Positions 43,607 through 51,647 of a stretch of DNA of 64,000 nucleotides are shown here, one piece after another. This DNA is from Actinokineospora spheciospongiae. GTDB taxonomy: Bacteria; Actinomycetota; Actinomycetes; Mycobacteriales; Pseudonocardiaceae. The notes beneath the pieces were generated by a model. It ran no database searches, had not been told where the DNA came from, and was given only the letters and a program-made list of their open reading frames with translations. The translations under genes were made by a program, and so were the position numbers. Positions within the stretch are counted from its first letter, which is position 1. Each line of letters opens with the position of its first letter. Location of the stretch: contig NZ_AYXG01000184.1 in NCBI RefSeq assembly GCF_000564855.1, positions 49,819 to 113,818 on the forward strand, written 5' to 3'.

Positions 43607-44548
43607 TCAGCGGCTCGTGAAGCTGTGCCGGTAGGACTGCGGCGTGGTGCCGACCACCCGGCGGAACCGGTCGCGGAACGCCGTGGGGGAACCGAAACCG
43701 ACCTGCGCGGCGATCCGGTCCACCGGGTGCCCGGTGACCTCCAGCAGGTGCTGCGCCGTGCGCACGCGGGCGCGCAGCAGCCACTGCAACGGCGTGGTCC
43801 CGGTCTGCTCGCGGAAGCGGCGGTTGAGCGTGCGCACGCTCATCCCCGCGTGCGCGGCGATGCCCTCCACGGACAGCTCGCGCGCGCAGTTCTCCTCCAG
43901 CCACCGCAGCACCGGCTCCAACTCCGAACCCCGGGGCGTGGGCGGCTGGTCGTGCACGATGAACTGCGCCTGCCCGCCCTCCCGCTCCAGCGGCATCACC
44001 GACAGCCGCGCGGCGTCGGCGGCCACCGCCGAACCGTGGTCGCGCCGGATCAGGTGCAGGCACAGGTCCAGGCCCGCCGCCGCGCCCGCCGAGGTGAGGA
44101 ACTGGCCGTTGTCCACGTAGAGCACGTCCGGGTCCACGTCGATCCCGGGGTGCCGGGCGGCCAGCGCGCCCGCCGCCACCCAGTGCGTGGTCGCCCGCAG
44201 CCCGTCCAGCAGGCCGGTCTCGGCCAGGGTGAACGCGCCGGTGCAGATCGTGGCGATGCGGGTGCCCGCACCCGCGGCCGCGCGCAACGCGTCCAGGACG
44301 TCGTCCGGGGTGGGCAGGATCTCGGCGCGGCCGGGCAGGACGATCGTGTCCGCCTCCGCCAGCGCGTCGAGGCCCCAGGGCGGGGCGAGGGAGAACGCGC
44401 CCGCGTCCACGGTCGGGGTGGCACCGCAGACGCGGACGCGGTACGGCGCGCGGCCGTCCGGCAGCCGGGTGCGGGTGAACACCTCGATCGGGGTGGCCAG
44501 GTCGAAGGGGATGACCCCGTCCAGCGCCAAGACGGCCACGGTGTGCAT
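43607..44548 (-). CDS. GlxA-type AraC regulator with DJ-1/PfpI sensor domain
   Basis: 313-aa regulator. Residues ~1-185 are a DJ-1/PfpI domain (VAVLALDGVIPFDLATPIEV) with the elbow cysteine C102 (TICTGAFTLAETG); residues ~210-313 are an AraC double HTH (ELSVEGIAAHAGMSVRTLNR, and DRIAAQVGFGSPTAFRDRFR). The build matches FtrA/GlxA-type activators. It is divergent from a stand-alone DJ-1/PfpI gene with a 101-bp interval, so control of that gene is likely. Confidence 0.9.
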   Translation of the reverse strand: MHTVAVLALDGVIPFDLATPIEVFTRTRLPDGRAPYRVRVCGATPTVDAGAFSLAPPWGLDALAEADTIVLPGRAEILPTPDDVLDALRAAAGAGTRIATICTGAFTLAETGLLDGLRATTHWVAAGALAARHPGIDVDPDVLYVDNGQFLTSAGAAAGLDLCLHLIRRDHGSAVAADAARLSVMPLEREGGQAQFIVHDQPPTPRGSELEPVLRWLEENCARELSVEGIAAHAGMSVRTLNRRFREQTGTTPLQWLLRARVRTAQHLLEVTGHPVDRIAAQVGFGSPTAFRDRFRRVVGTTPQSYRHSFTSR

Positions 44549-44597
44549 GGCCCCAGCCTAGGGGCCGGAACCGGACGTTGGCGAGAACCCGTTGAAA

Positions 44598-44611
44598 GCT
44601 GGCATTCCAGC
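44598..44611. promoter_or_regulatory. Inverted repeat between the divergent DJ-1-family genes
   Basis: GCTGG-CATT-CCAGC, five-base perfect arms, in the middle of the divergent interval (50 bp from the AraC-type gene, 38 bp from the DJ-1 gene). Candidate site for the GlxA-type regulator, though AraC proteins more often use direct repeats. Confidence 0.35.
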
Positions 44612-44649
44612 CACTGCCACCCGGCACCCACCGTGGTTAGCGTGGCGCC

Positions 44650-45342
44650 ATGCTCGCTCAGATCGTGTTGTTCGACGGGTTCGACCCGCTCGACGTCATC
44701 GCCCCCTACGAGGTCTTGGCCGCCGCCGCCCTCGTCGCCGACCGGGGTTTCGAGGTGGAACTGGTCGCCGCCGGGGGACCGCGCGAGGTGCCCAGCGGCC
44801 TGGTCCCGCTGACCCTGCGCGCCACCGCCGCCCTGGACCCGCGGCGGGCGGACCTCGTCGTCGTGCCCGGCGCGCTCGGCAGCTTGGCGGACCCAGGCGG
44901 TGGCGAGCCCACCGAGGACAGCATCCCGGTGCTGCTCGGGCGCACGCTGACCACCGGCCTGCCCGCGCTGCTCGAGGAGGCCCTGGACCGCGAGGGCGTC
45001 ACCGTGGCGACGGTGTGCGGCGGGTCGCTGGTGCTGGCCATGGCCGGGCTGATCGAGGGCCGCCCGGCGACCACGCATCGGATGGGCCTGGGCATGTTGA
45101 CCGCCGCGGGCGTGCGGGCACTCGACGTGCGCGTGGTCGACGACGGCGACCTGGTCACCTCCTCATCGGTCACCTCCGGGCTGGACCTGGGGCTGTACCT
45201 GCTGGAGCGCGAACTCGGCCCCGAGGTGGCGATCGCGGTGGAGGAGCTGATCGCCCACGAGCGCCGGGGCACGGTGTGGCGGGCTGCCACCGGCCGCGCG
45301 CCGGGTGCGGGGGTCGACGGCCACCGGGTGGCCTCGGCATGA
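44650..45342 (+). CDS. DJ-1/PfpI family protein
   Basis: 230-aa single-domain protein: IVLFDGFDPLDVIAPYEVL at the start, then the nucleophile elbow VATVCGGSLVLA with C123, and the helix DLVTSSSVTSGLDLGLYLLE. It resembles isonitrile-hydratase-like and ThiJ-like members without the AraC tail. Substrate unknown. Its stop overlaps the next start as ATGA. Confidence 0.85.
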   Translation: MLAQIVLFDGFDPLDVIAPYEVLAAAALVADRGFEVELVAAGGPREVPSGLVPLTLRATAALDPRRADLVVVPGALGSLADPGGGEPTEDSIPVLLGRTLTTGLPALLEEALDREGVTVATVCGGSLVLAMAGLIEGRPATTHRMGLGMLTAAGVRALDVRVVDDGDLVTSSSVTSGLDLGLYLLERELGPEVAIAVEELIAHERRGTVWRAATGRAPGAGVDGHRVASA

Positions 45343-45806
45343 CGAAGTTCCTGCTGTCCGTGCACGTGCTGGCCGCGATCATCGCGGTCGGCCCGGTCAC
45401 CGTGGCCGCCAGCATGTTCCCGGCCGCCACCCGCCGCGCCCTGGCCGCACCCGGTCAGGAGCGGGAGGTGGCCGTGCTGCGCACCCTGCACCGCGTGTGC
45501 CGGGTGTACGCCGCGATCGGCATCGCGGTGCCCGCGTTCGGCCTGGCGACCGGGAGCAGCCTCGGCGTGCTCGGCGACCCCTGGTTGGTCGTGTCCATGG
45601 CGCTCACCGCGCTGGCCGCCGCCACGCTGGTGCTGCTGATCCTGCCGCGCCAGGCCGAGGTCCTGGACGCCGTGGCCGCCGCCGACCACCCGGTGCCCGC
45701 CCGGCTGCCCGCGCGGCTGGCCATGCACACCGGCGTGTTCAACCTGCTGTGGGCGACGGTCACGGTCCTGATGGTCGTCCGCCCCGGCTCCACCACGGGC
45801 GCCTGA
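45339..45806 (+). CDS. Small integral membrane protein (DUF2269-like)
   Basis: 155 aa with four predicted membrane segments: FLLSVHVLAAIIAVGPVTVA, VYAAIGIAVPAFGLATG, LVVSMALTALAAATLVLLIL and TGVFNLLWATVTVLMVV. The first segment with its His and the short loops resemble DUF2269 membrane proteins; I am only moderately sure. It begins inside the stop of the DJ-1 gene, so the two are co-translated and the same regulator probably controls both. Confidence 0.65.
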   Translation: MTKFLLSVHVLAAIIAVGPVTVAASMFPAATRRALAAPGQEREVAVLRTLHRVCRVYAAIGIAVPAFGLATGSSLGVLGDPWLVVSMALTALAAATLVLLILPRQAEVLDAVAAADHPVPARLPARLAMHTGVFNLLWATVTVLMVVRPGSTTGA

Positions 45807-45818
45807 GCGCCGGCCCGC

Positions 45819-46430
45819 TCACCCCAGCAGCCGCCAGCCCCGCTGGATCGAGCGGCGGCACCGGTCCGGGTCGTCTCCGGTGTGGACGAACAGGGCGGTC
45901 AGCAGCGGGACGCCGTTGTCGAGCGCCGGGCGGGGCAGCGGGCCGTTGGCCACCAGGGAAACCAACCCGTGCGCGATGGTCCAGCTCCGGGTCGCCACGT
46001 CCAGCGGAACGGTGTCGGCGTGGAAGCGCCCGACCCCCCTGGCCCGGTCGGCGGCCCGGACCAGGTGTTCCAGGGTCGCGTCGGCGGCGGCGAGGTCCTC
46101 GAGGTCGAAGTTCGCGTCGAACATGACCCGGTACAGGTCGGGGTGGCGCAGGGCGTTGCCGAGGTAGGCGGCGACCAGCGCGGTCAGGTCCGCGACCGGG
46201 TCCCGGGTCGTGGCCACCGCGGCGAACTCGGCCGCCAGTCGGGTGAAGCCCTCCTGGCGCAGGGCCATCCACACGCCGTCCATGCCGCCGAAGTGGGTGT
46301 AGACGGCCATCGTGGACACCCCGGTGCCCGCCACCAGCGAGCGCAGGGTGATCGGCTCGCGGGTGCGCAGCATGTGCGCGGCCCGCTCGATGAGCAGGAC
46401 GCGCACCGCGGGGTCCTTCGTCCTCGCCAT
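45819..46430 (-). CDS. TetR-family repressor
   Basis: 203-aa regulator. HTH at ~5-52 (VRVLLIERAAHMLRTREPIT, LVAGTGVSTMAVYTHFGGMD) and a TetR_C_13/WHG-like C-terminal domain (RHPDLYRVMFDANFDLEDL). ATG 46430 is preferred; an in-frame ATG at 46445 falls inside the palindromic operator and has no ribosome site. It is divergent from the RidA-family gene and converges on the membrane-protein gene. Confidence 0.87.
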   Translation of the reverse strand: MARTKDPAVRVLLIERAAHMLRTREPITLRSLVAGTGVSTMAVYTHFGGMDGVWMALRQEGFTRLAAEFAAVATTRDPVADLTALVAAYLGNALRHPDLYRVMFDANFDLEDLAAADATLEHLVRAADRARGVGRFHADTVPLDVATRSWTIAHGLVSLVANGPLPRPALDNGVPLLTALFVHTGDDPDRCRRSIQRGWRLLG

Positions 46431-46441
46431 GCCCGCACAGT

Positions 46442-46463
46442 ACATGGCATTGCAATGCTATGT
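46442..46463. promoter_or_regulatory. 22-bp near-perfect palindrome, TetR operator candidate
   Basis: The core GCATTGCAATGC (46447-46458) is a perfect 12-base palindrome; with flanks (ACATG... and ...TATGT) 22 bases pair with one mismatch pair. It lies 12 bp upstream of the TetR start and 35 bp upstream of the RidA start. It is A+T-richer than its surroundings and probably overlaps both promoters. Confidence 0.7.
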
Positions 46464-46497
46464 TTCAGGTGAACCCGACCCGACGCGAGGAGACAGC

Positions 46498-46905
46498 ATG
46501 CCCATCACCCTGGTGAACCCCGACGGGCTGCCGGAGGTCGACCTCTACCGGCAGGTGTCGGTCGCCACCGGCTCGAAACTGGTGTTCACCGCCGGTCAGA
46601 TCGCCCGGGATGCCGACGGGAACAAGGTCGGCGAGGGCGACTTCGCCGCCCAGGTCGAGCAGTGCTACCTCAACGTCGACACGGCCTTGGCGGCGGCGGG
46701 CGCCACCTTCGACGACGTGGTGAAGCTGACCGTCTACCTGGTCGACTGGACCCCCGACAAGATGCCCCTGTTCGCGGCGGGGGTCGCCCGGGCGGCCGAG
46801 AAGCTGGGCGTCACCCCGGCGGCCCCGCTCACCGGTGTGGGCGTCGCCGCGCTGGCCGAGCCCGACGTGCTGGTGGAGGTCGAGGCCACCGCCGTCCTCG
46901 ACTGA
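46498..46905 (+). CDS. RidA/YjgF-family protein lacking the catalytic arginine
   Basis: 135-aa trimeric-fold protein; ATG 46498 with GAGGAG upstream. Family features: LVFTAGQIARDADGN, VEQCYLNVDTALAAAGATFD, DVVKLTVYLVDW and the C-terminal VEVEATAVLD. RidA enzymes deaminate reactive enamines/imines with an Arg in a P-A-R-x-x-V motif; here that stretch reads AAPLTGVGV, with Leu at the Arg place. It thus resembles the Rid groups without proven deaminase activity. The divergent TetR and shared palindrome suggest an inducible role. Confidence 0.82.
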   Translation: MPITLVNPDGLPEVDLYRQVSVATGSKLVFTAGQIARDADGNKVGEGDFAAQVEQCYLNVDTALAAAGATFDDVVKLTVYLVDWTPDKMPLFAAGVARAAEKLGVTPAAPLTGVGVAALAEPDVLVEVEATAVLD

Positions 46906-46909
46906 GCAC

Positions 46910-46937
46910 CGGGGCGGGACCGGCCGGTCCCGCCCCG
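46910..46937. terminator. 28-bp perfect palindrome, bidirectional terminator
   Basis: Between the convergent RidA and catalase genes lies a 28-base perfect palindrome (arm CGGGGCGGGACCGG and its complement), which gives a very stable stem without loop bases assigned. It starts five bases after the RidA stop and ends six before the catalase stop. Confidence 0.7.
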
Positions 46938-46943
46938 AGGACG

Positions 46944-48605
46944 TCAGCGCTCGACGGGAACGCGCTCGTTGGGCACGCAGTGGGTCATGGTGTGCCCCTC
47001 GACGTCGCGCGGGCCGTTCTTGCCCAGGTTGGCGGCCCTGGCCTTCTCCTCATCGGACAGCCGCTGGGTGGGCAGCGGCTCCAGGTGGCGGACGTCGTCG
47101 GGGCTGATGCCCAGCCCCTCGCCGACGCGCAGGCCCAACTCGTCCTCGGCCATCAGCAGGTGCCACACCATGCGCTCCTGGACGGGGCGGTCGCACTGGC
47201 CCAGGGCGTCGACGAGGTTGGCGACCAAGTCGTCCCGCTCCCACTCCTGCGAGAGGCGGAAGCGCTCACCGGGCTGGGCGTAGTCGTTGGTGCGCGGGAT
47301 GCGCTTGCGGGTCAGCCTGCCGGTCAGCTCCGGCCCCTGCTCGTCGTGCGCGGGGTACTCGCCCTCGCGGAGGCCGCCGAGGATCGACGGTTCGTAGTTG
47401 ACGTGCGGGTTCTGCCCCTCGCCGAGGTCGACACCGTAGGCCATCTGACCGTCGCGCTGGTTGGTGGCCACGCGGGTCCTGGGCGCGTTGACCGGCAACT
47501 GGAGGTAGTTGGGCCCGACGCGGTAGCGCTGGGTGTCGCTGTAGCTGAAGGTGCGACCCACCAGCATCTTGTCGTCGGAGAAGTCCAGGCCGTCAACGAG
47601 CACGCCGGTGCCGAACGCGATCTGCTCGTTCTCCAGGAAGAAGTTCTCCGGCGCGCGGTCGAGGACCATCCGGCCCACGGCGCGCAGCGGGAACAGCTCC
47701 TCAGGCCACGCCTTGGTGTCGTCGAGCGGGTCGAAGTCGAGTTCCGGGTGGTCGTGGTCGTCCATCAACTGGACCTTCAACTCCCACTCGGGGTACTCAC
47801 CGCGCTCGATGGCCTGGTAGAGGTCCCGGGTGTGCGAACCGAGGTCGTTCGCCTGCACGTTCGCCGCGTCGGCGGCGGTGTGGGACCGCACCCCCGACTT
47901 CGGTGACCAGTGGTACTTCACCAACACGGTGTCCCCAGCCTGGTTCACCCACTTGTAGGTGTTCACCCCGAATCCCTGCTGCGTTCGGTAACTGGCCGGA
48001 ATCCCCCGCGGACTGAACACCAGAGTCACCATGTGCAACGCCTCAGGCGTCTGGCTGATGAAGTCGAACACCCGGTTGGGGTCCTGACGCTCGAAGGTCA
48101 CCGGGTCCGGCTTCTGCGAGTGGATCAGGTCCGGGAACTTGATCGCGTCCCGGATGAAGAAGACACCGAGGTTGTTGCCCACCAGGTCCCAGTTGCCGTC
48201 CTCGGTGTAGAACTTCACGGCGAACCCCCGGGGGTCCCGCGCCACCTCCGAGGAGTCACGACCACCCGCCACGGTCGAGAACCGAACCGCCACGTCGGTG
48301 CGCTTCCCCTTCTCCTGGAACAACTTCGCCCGGGTGAACTTCGCCACGGGCTCGTCCCCCACGGTGCCGTACGCCTCGAAGTACCCGAAGGCGGTGGCCC
48401 CCCGCGCGTGCACCACCCGCTCGGGGATGCGCTCCCGGTCGAAGTGGCTGATCTTCTCCAGGAACTGGTAGTTCTCCAGCGTGGCGGGCCCACGGGCGCC
48501 GACGCTCCGCTGGTTCTGGTTGTCGTAGACCACGTGTCCTTGGCGGTTGGTCAGCACCGGCCGCCCGGAATCGGACGGCTGCTGCTGGGAGGACGCGGAC
48601 GTCAT
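46944..48605 (-). CDS. Monofunctional haem catalase
   Basis: 553-aa catalase. The active-site stretch [20 protein letters not shown] (H66) and the haem-Tyr region [19 protein letters not shown] are intact, as are [20 protein letters not shown] and the NADPH-region blocks. The N-terminal [18 protein letters not shown] and length are closest to the KatX-like members I know, longer than typical ~485-aa catalases through the C-terminal ~60 residues. No signal peptide, so cytoplasmic. ATG 48605 follows AAGGGA. It is divergent from a small ankyrin gene. Confidence 0.95.
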   Translation of the reverse strand: MTSASSQQQPSDSGRPVLTNRQGHVVYDNQNQRSVGARGPATLENYQFLEKISHFDRERIPERVVHARGATAFGYFEAYGTVGDEPVAKFTRAKLFQEKGKRTDVAVRFSTVAGGRDSSEVARDPRGFAVKFYTEDGNWDLVGNNLGVFFIRDAIKFPDLIHSQKPDPVTFERQDPNRVFDFISQTPEALHMVTLVFSPRGIPASYRTQQGFGVNTYKWVNQAGDTVLVKYHWSPKSGVRSHTAADAANVQANDLGSHTRDLYQAIERGEYPEWELKVQLMDDHDHPELDFDPLDDTKAWPEELFPLRAVGRMVLDRAPENFFLENEQIAFGTGVLVDGLDFSDDKMLVGRTFSYSDTQRYRVGPNYLQLPVNAPRTRVATNQRDGQMAYGVDLGEGQNPHVNYEPSILGGLREGEYPAHDEQGPELTGRLTRKRIPRTNDYAQPGERFRLSQEWERDDLVANLVDALGQCDRPVQERMVWHLLMAEDELGLRVGEGLGISPDDVRHLEPLPTQRLSDEEKARAANLGKNGPRDVEGHTMTHCVPNERVPVER

Positions 48606-48751
48606 GGTGTTCCCTTCACACTGATCGTCTTCTGCGGTCTGACCCGTCCCCCGACACCTACCACGCCGACCGCGCACGGCCACCCCGCCCCGCCGACCAT
48701 GTCCCCCGGCCAACCCTGCGACAACCCGCCCCGGTGGCTAACCTCCCCCCC

Positions 48752-49135
48752 ATGGACCTGACCGAAGAAGAACTCCACTTCCTCCAGTCGATCCTCGACC
48801 TCGCCCGCCAGGGCGAAGCCGAAGCCCTGGCAACCGCCATCGACTCCGGAGTCCCCGCCAACCTCACCAGCGGCGCGGGCGACTCACTGCTCATCCTCGC
48901 CGCCTACCACAATCACCCCGAAACCGTCCGCGTCCTGCTTGAACGAGGAGCAGACGTCTCCAGGGTCAACGACCGAGGCCAAACAGCCCTCGGCGCCGCA
49001 GTCTTCCGCCGCAACCCCACCAGCGTCGACCTGCTCGTGGCCGCAGGCGCCGACCCCGACCAGGGAGGGCGATCAGCCCGCGACATCGCCCAATTCTTCG
49101 AACTCCCGGAAATGCTCGCCCTGCTCCCCTCCTGA
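48752..49135 (+). CDS. Ankyrin-repeat protein divergent from catalase
   Basis: 127-aa protein with a helical lead (LTEEELHFLQSILDLARQGE) and two to three ankyrin repeats (SLLILAAYHNHPETVRVLLE, RGQTALGAAVFRRNPTSVDL, with GADVSRVN and GADPDQGG turns). ATG 48752 was chosen. No signal or membrane segment. Ankyrin genes next to catalases are known (ankB beside katB in Pseudomonas, needed for full catalase activity); a similar helper role here is inference, and the gene order is different (divergent). Confidence 0.85.
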   Translation: MDLTEEELHFLQSILDLARQGEAEALATAIDSGVPANLTSGAGDSLLILAAYHNHPETVRVLLERGADVSRVNDRGQTALGAAVFRRNPTSVDLLVAAGADPDQGGRSARDIAQFFELPEMLALLPS

Positions 49136-49572
49136 CCCCCACACTCGCGCACCCAAGCCCCCACCAATCCCTCGCCAACTTCTCTCCGCAAACCCGACCT
49201 CGTGGTCACGCCAGCGGACGCCAAGTGGCGGCGGAAATACACCCGATGCCCGAGCCGACACACAACAGCGCGCAAAGTCGCATCCTCCAGTCGCACAGTG
49301 AGGCCGAATTGGTGAACCGGTGCCAGACACCGCTCGCGCGTTGCACACCACTTTCAAATCGACTCGGCCGCATCCAGCGTGATGAACCAAGACCAACTGG
49401 CCAGCCCTGGCGCAAGCAACGCCCACTTGACGCATATGACCGCAAGCTGTGATCACGCCAGCATGCACCGAACCCAACACAGAGAGTGATCACCTCGTTA
49501 CACTGCACCCAATCCAGTCGAGAAGTGATGCGAAAACCGCCCTCGCTCACCTAAACCCGCAGGTCAAGAAGT
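49136..49572. other. 437-bp lower-GC non-coding stretch, possible CRISPR leader
   Basis: Visibly less GC-rich than its surroundings and without a believable gene. It holds two near-identical 14-mers, GTGGTCACGCCAGC (49202-49215) and GTGATCACGCCAGC (49449-49462), and two GTGATCAC palindromes (49449-49456, 49487-49494). It directly precedes the first CRISPR repeat on the side where a leader is expected. Confidence 0.5.
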
Positions 49573-49718
49573 GTCCTCCCCGCGCGAGCGGGGCTGTTCC
49601 CCAGTGCGACGCCTGGTGGTGCTGGCAGGCCGGGTCCTCCCCGCGCGAGCGGGGCTGTTCCTGGGACGCCGCCTGCCGCACCGCGATTGCCGTCCTACCC
49701 GCACAGGCGGACCGTTCC
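49573..49718 (+). CRISPR. Short CRISPR array, type I-E-like repeats, two spacers
   Basis: Two identical 28-bp repeats (49573-49600 and 49634-49661) flank a 33-bp spacer; the repeat starts GTCCTCCCCGCGCGAGCGGG and ends CTGTTCC, with a CCCCGC-GCGA-GCGGGG hairpin, as in actinobacterial type I-E arrays. A 30-bp second spacer (49662-49691) is followed by a degenerate 27-bp third repeat (49692-49718: GTCCTACCCGC...GTTCC), the form usual at the leader-distal end. The orientation agrees with a leader to the left. No cas gene is in the window. Confidence 0.85.
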
Positions 49719-49780
49719 CACGACTGCCCCTGACCACCGCGCCCACCCGTTACAGGTGGGCCACGGCGGTACCGTGGAGT

Positions 49781-50318
49781 GTGATCGTGTGGTTGAACGG
49801 CCCCTTCGGGGCGGGCAAGACGAGTGCGTCCCGTGAGTTGACCGAGTTGCTGCCGCGGGCGCGGGTCTTCGATTCCGAGGAGGTCGGGTTCATGTTGCGG
49901 CACGTGTTGACCGAGCCTGTAGCCGACTTCCAGGACTGGCCCGCGTGGCGGGCGCTGGTGGTGCACACCGCCGCCGAGGTGCTTTCCCAGGTGGGTGGCA
50001 CGCTGGTCGTGCCGCAGACGGTGTTGGACCGGAGCTATGCCGAGGAAATCTTCGCGGGGCTTCGCGGGGCTTCGCGGGCGCGGGATTCCCGTTGTGCACG
50101 TGGTGTTGCACGTCGAACTGGGGGAGTTGGTTCGGCGGATCACCCGGGATGAGGTTGAGGTGGGGGCGGTGCGGTGGCGGTTGGACCACGTCGGACCGTA
50201 CTTTGAGGCGTTGGGGTGGTTGTGTGGGGCGGCGACGGTTGTTGACACCACCGTGCTTTCGCCTCGGGAGACGGCGGTGCGGGTTGCGGGTGTGGTGTCC
50301 GCACGGGACGGCGAGTAG
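49781..50318 (+). pseudogene. TmrB-like P-loop ATPase gene, frameshifted by a 10-bp tandem repeat
   Basis: The first part (GTG 49781 or 49787) encodes IVWLNGPFGAGKTSASREL with an intact P-loop, then VFDSEEVGFMLRHVL and DFQDWPAWRALVVH, matching tunicamycin-resistance TmrB-like ATPases. At 50051-50078 the reading frame shifts; the native frame ends at 50152 after a nonsense tail. The other frame continues the family sequence to 50318 (GRGIPVVHVVLHVELGELVR). Removing one 10-bp unit restores a single frame of ~175 residues. An intact relative lies at 61259-61891. It could be a dead gene or a phase-variable one. Confidence 0.75.
50051..50078 (+). repeat. 10-bp tandem repeat causing the frameshift
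   Basis: TTCGCGGGGC occurs twice in tandem (50051-50070) followed by a partial third copy TTCGCGGG (50071-50078). The unit is not a multiple of three, so each gain or loss changes the frame of the ATPase gene. Such tracts expand and contract by slipped-strand mispairing. Confidence 0.85.
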
Positions 50319-50342
50319 TCGCGGTGGGGTTGAGCTGCGGCC

Positions 50343-50750
50343 ATGGGTGGTTCTTCGCAGTTGATCAGTCGGAGCTGCACGACGGGGTGGGCCGACTGGA
50401 TTCACGGTGAGCTGTGGCTTTCGCCCACCGCGCTGGTCCGGCGGCGCTTGAGCTTCAACGCCAGCAGGGCCAACGGGTACGGGCCGTCGGTGTCGGACCC
50501 GCTGCCCGTTGTGCCCGCGGCTGACCTCGACCGCGGGCGGGTGCTCGCCGAGCACCGGACGAACAAGGTCATCGCGTTCGGGGACGTGGGCAGCGCGACC
50601 CTGTTCCGGGGGCGGACCGCCCACGGGCTCAAGGTGGTCATGGTGGGCGGTGAGCGGCACAAGCTCCTGTGGTTGGTCCGAGATCCGGCTTTCGCGATCC
50701 TGTCGGGGGCACTCCCCGCGCAGCTCGGCAGCCGGGTGTCTTTCCGCTGA
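50343..50750 (+). CDS. Hypothetical protein, possible PH-like fold
   Basis: 135-aa soluble protein starting at ATG 50343, 24 bp after the ATPase remnant. Alternating hydrophobic strands (HGELWLSPTALVRRRLSF, KVIAFGDVGSATLFRG, LKVVMVGGERHKLLWLV) suggest a small beta barrel with a C-terminal helix (DPAFAILSGALPAQLG), as in PH/GRAM-like domains. I do not recognise the family. Codon use fits a real gene. Confidence 0.55.
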   Translation: MGGSSQLISRSCTTGWADWIHGELWLSPTALVRRRLSFNASRANGYGPSVSDPLPVVPAADLDRGRVLAEHRTNKVIAFGDVGSATLFRGRTAHGLKVVMVGGERHKLLWLVRDPAFAILSGALPAQLGSRVSFR

Positions 50751-50841
50751 TCCGCACAACCGAACCGTCCGGCGGTGTGGTCCGGTGGCCCGCCGTGGTT
50801 TGCTCTTGACCGCACCCACTCCGCGGACCCAGGAGGCGGCC

Positions 50842-51459
50842 ATGCGGGACACCCTCACACACTCCTACCTGTTCCTGCGCCGCGCGATCGGCGTCATCGG
50901 CTTGGCGCTGCCCCTGGTGCTCATCGTCGGGGGCGTGGTCGTCGACGGTGGTCTGCTCAGCTCCATCAGCGGCTACTACCACGGTTCCCTCCGGGACGTC
51001 TGGGTCGGGAGCATGTGCGCGGTGGGTGTCTTCCTGCTCTCCTACCGCGGTTACGGGCGCGTCGACGACCTGGTGAGCAACGTCGCCGCCGTGGCCGCCG
51101 TCGGTGTCGCGCTGTTCCCCACCACCCCGTCGGACCCGGTCGGGTCCGATCGTTTCGTCGGTGTCGCGCACCTGGTGTTCGCGGGTGTCTTCTTCCTCGC
51201 CCTGGCCTGCTTCTGCCTCGTCCTGTTCCGCAAGTCCGACGACCCCGCCCCCTCGCGCCGCAAGCTCGCCCGCAACCGCGTGTACCTCACCTGCGGCCTG
51301 GTGATCGTCGGGAGCCTGCTGCTGATCGTGCTCTCCGGGCCCCTGGGCATCCCCGGTTCCCTCCACCCTGCCCTGTGGCTGGAGACCGCCGCCATCTTCG
51401 CCTTCGGCCTCGCCTGGTTGACCAAGGGCGAGGCAATACTGGCCGACCTCGACCGCTGA
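50842..51459 (+). CDS. Multi-pass membrane protein (DUF998-like)
   Basis: 205 aa with six membrane segments; ATG 50842 has AGGAGG five bases upstream. The sequence SISGYYHGSLRDVWVGSMCA, FLLSYRGYGRVDDLVSN and VALFPTTPSD is characteristic of a group of unannotated bacterial membrane proteins related to DUF998. Segments lie near IGVIGLALPLVLIVGGVVV, WVGSMCAVGVFLLSY, AAVAAVGVALFP, VAHLVFAGVFFLALACFCLV, LTCGLVIVGSLLLIVLSG and LWLETAAIFAFGLAWL. Function unknown. Confidence 0.7.
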   Translation: MRDTLTHSYLFLRRAIGVIGLALPLVLIVGGVVVDGGLLSSISGYYHGSLRDVWVGSMCAVGVFLLSYRGYGRVDDLVSNVAAVAAVGVALFPTTPSDPVGSDRFVGVAHLVFAGVFFLALACFCLVLFRKSDDPAPSRRKLARNRVYLTCGLVIVGSLLLIVLSGPLGIPGSLHPALWLETAAIFAFGLAWLTKGEAILADLDR

Positions 51460-51647
51460 CCCGGCAGGCGGGCCGTCGTCGCGGGAACGAGCCGATCGAC
51501 CTGCGGAACACGTGCCTGGTGGAGAGCGACCTGGTCAATGCGGGCCGGGCGGATTGGGCGGAATGGGGGCTGTTGTTAATGCCTGTGAACGGGTGAGGAT
51601 CGCCGCGGTGGTCGCTGTCCGGCGGCTCCGAGGACGAGGGGGCGCTC

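Noticed and set aside
46434..46445. TetR start at ATG 46445
   Set aside because: The codon lies inside the 22-bp palindrome and lacks a ribosome site; ATG 46430 fits the family length.
49571..50152. A long open frame starting SSPRERGCS across the CRISPR repeats
   Set aside because: The first 70 codons are a translation of CRISPR repeats and spacers; the real ATPase start lies at 49781 or 49787.
50343..50750. Gene 50343-50750 as the C-terminal part of the broken ATPase
   Set aside because: It has its own start, another frame and no similarity to the C-terminus of the intact TmrB-like relative.
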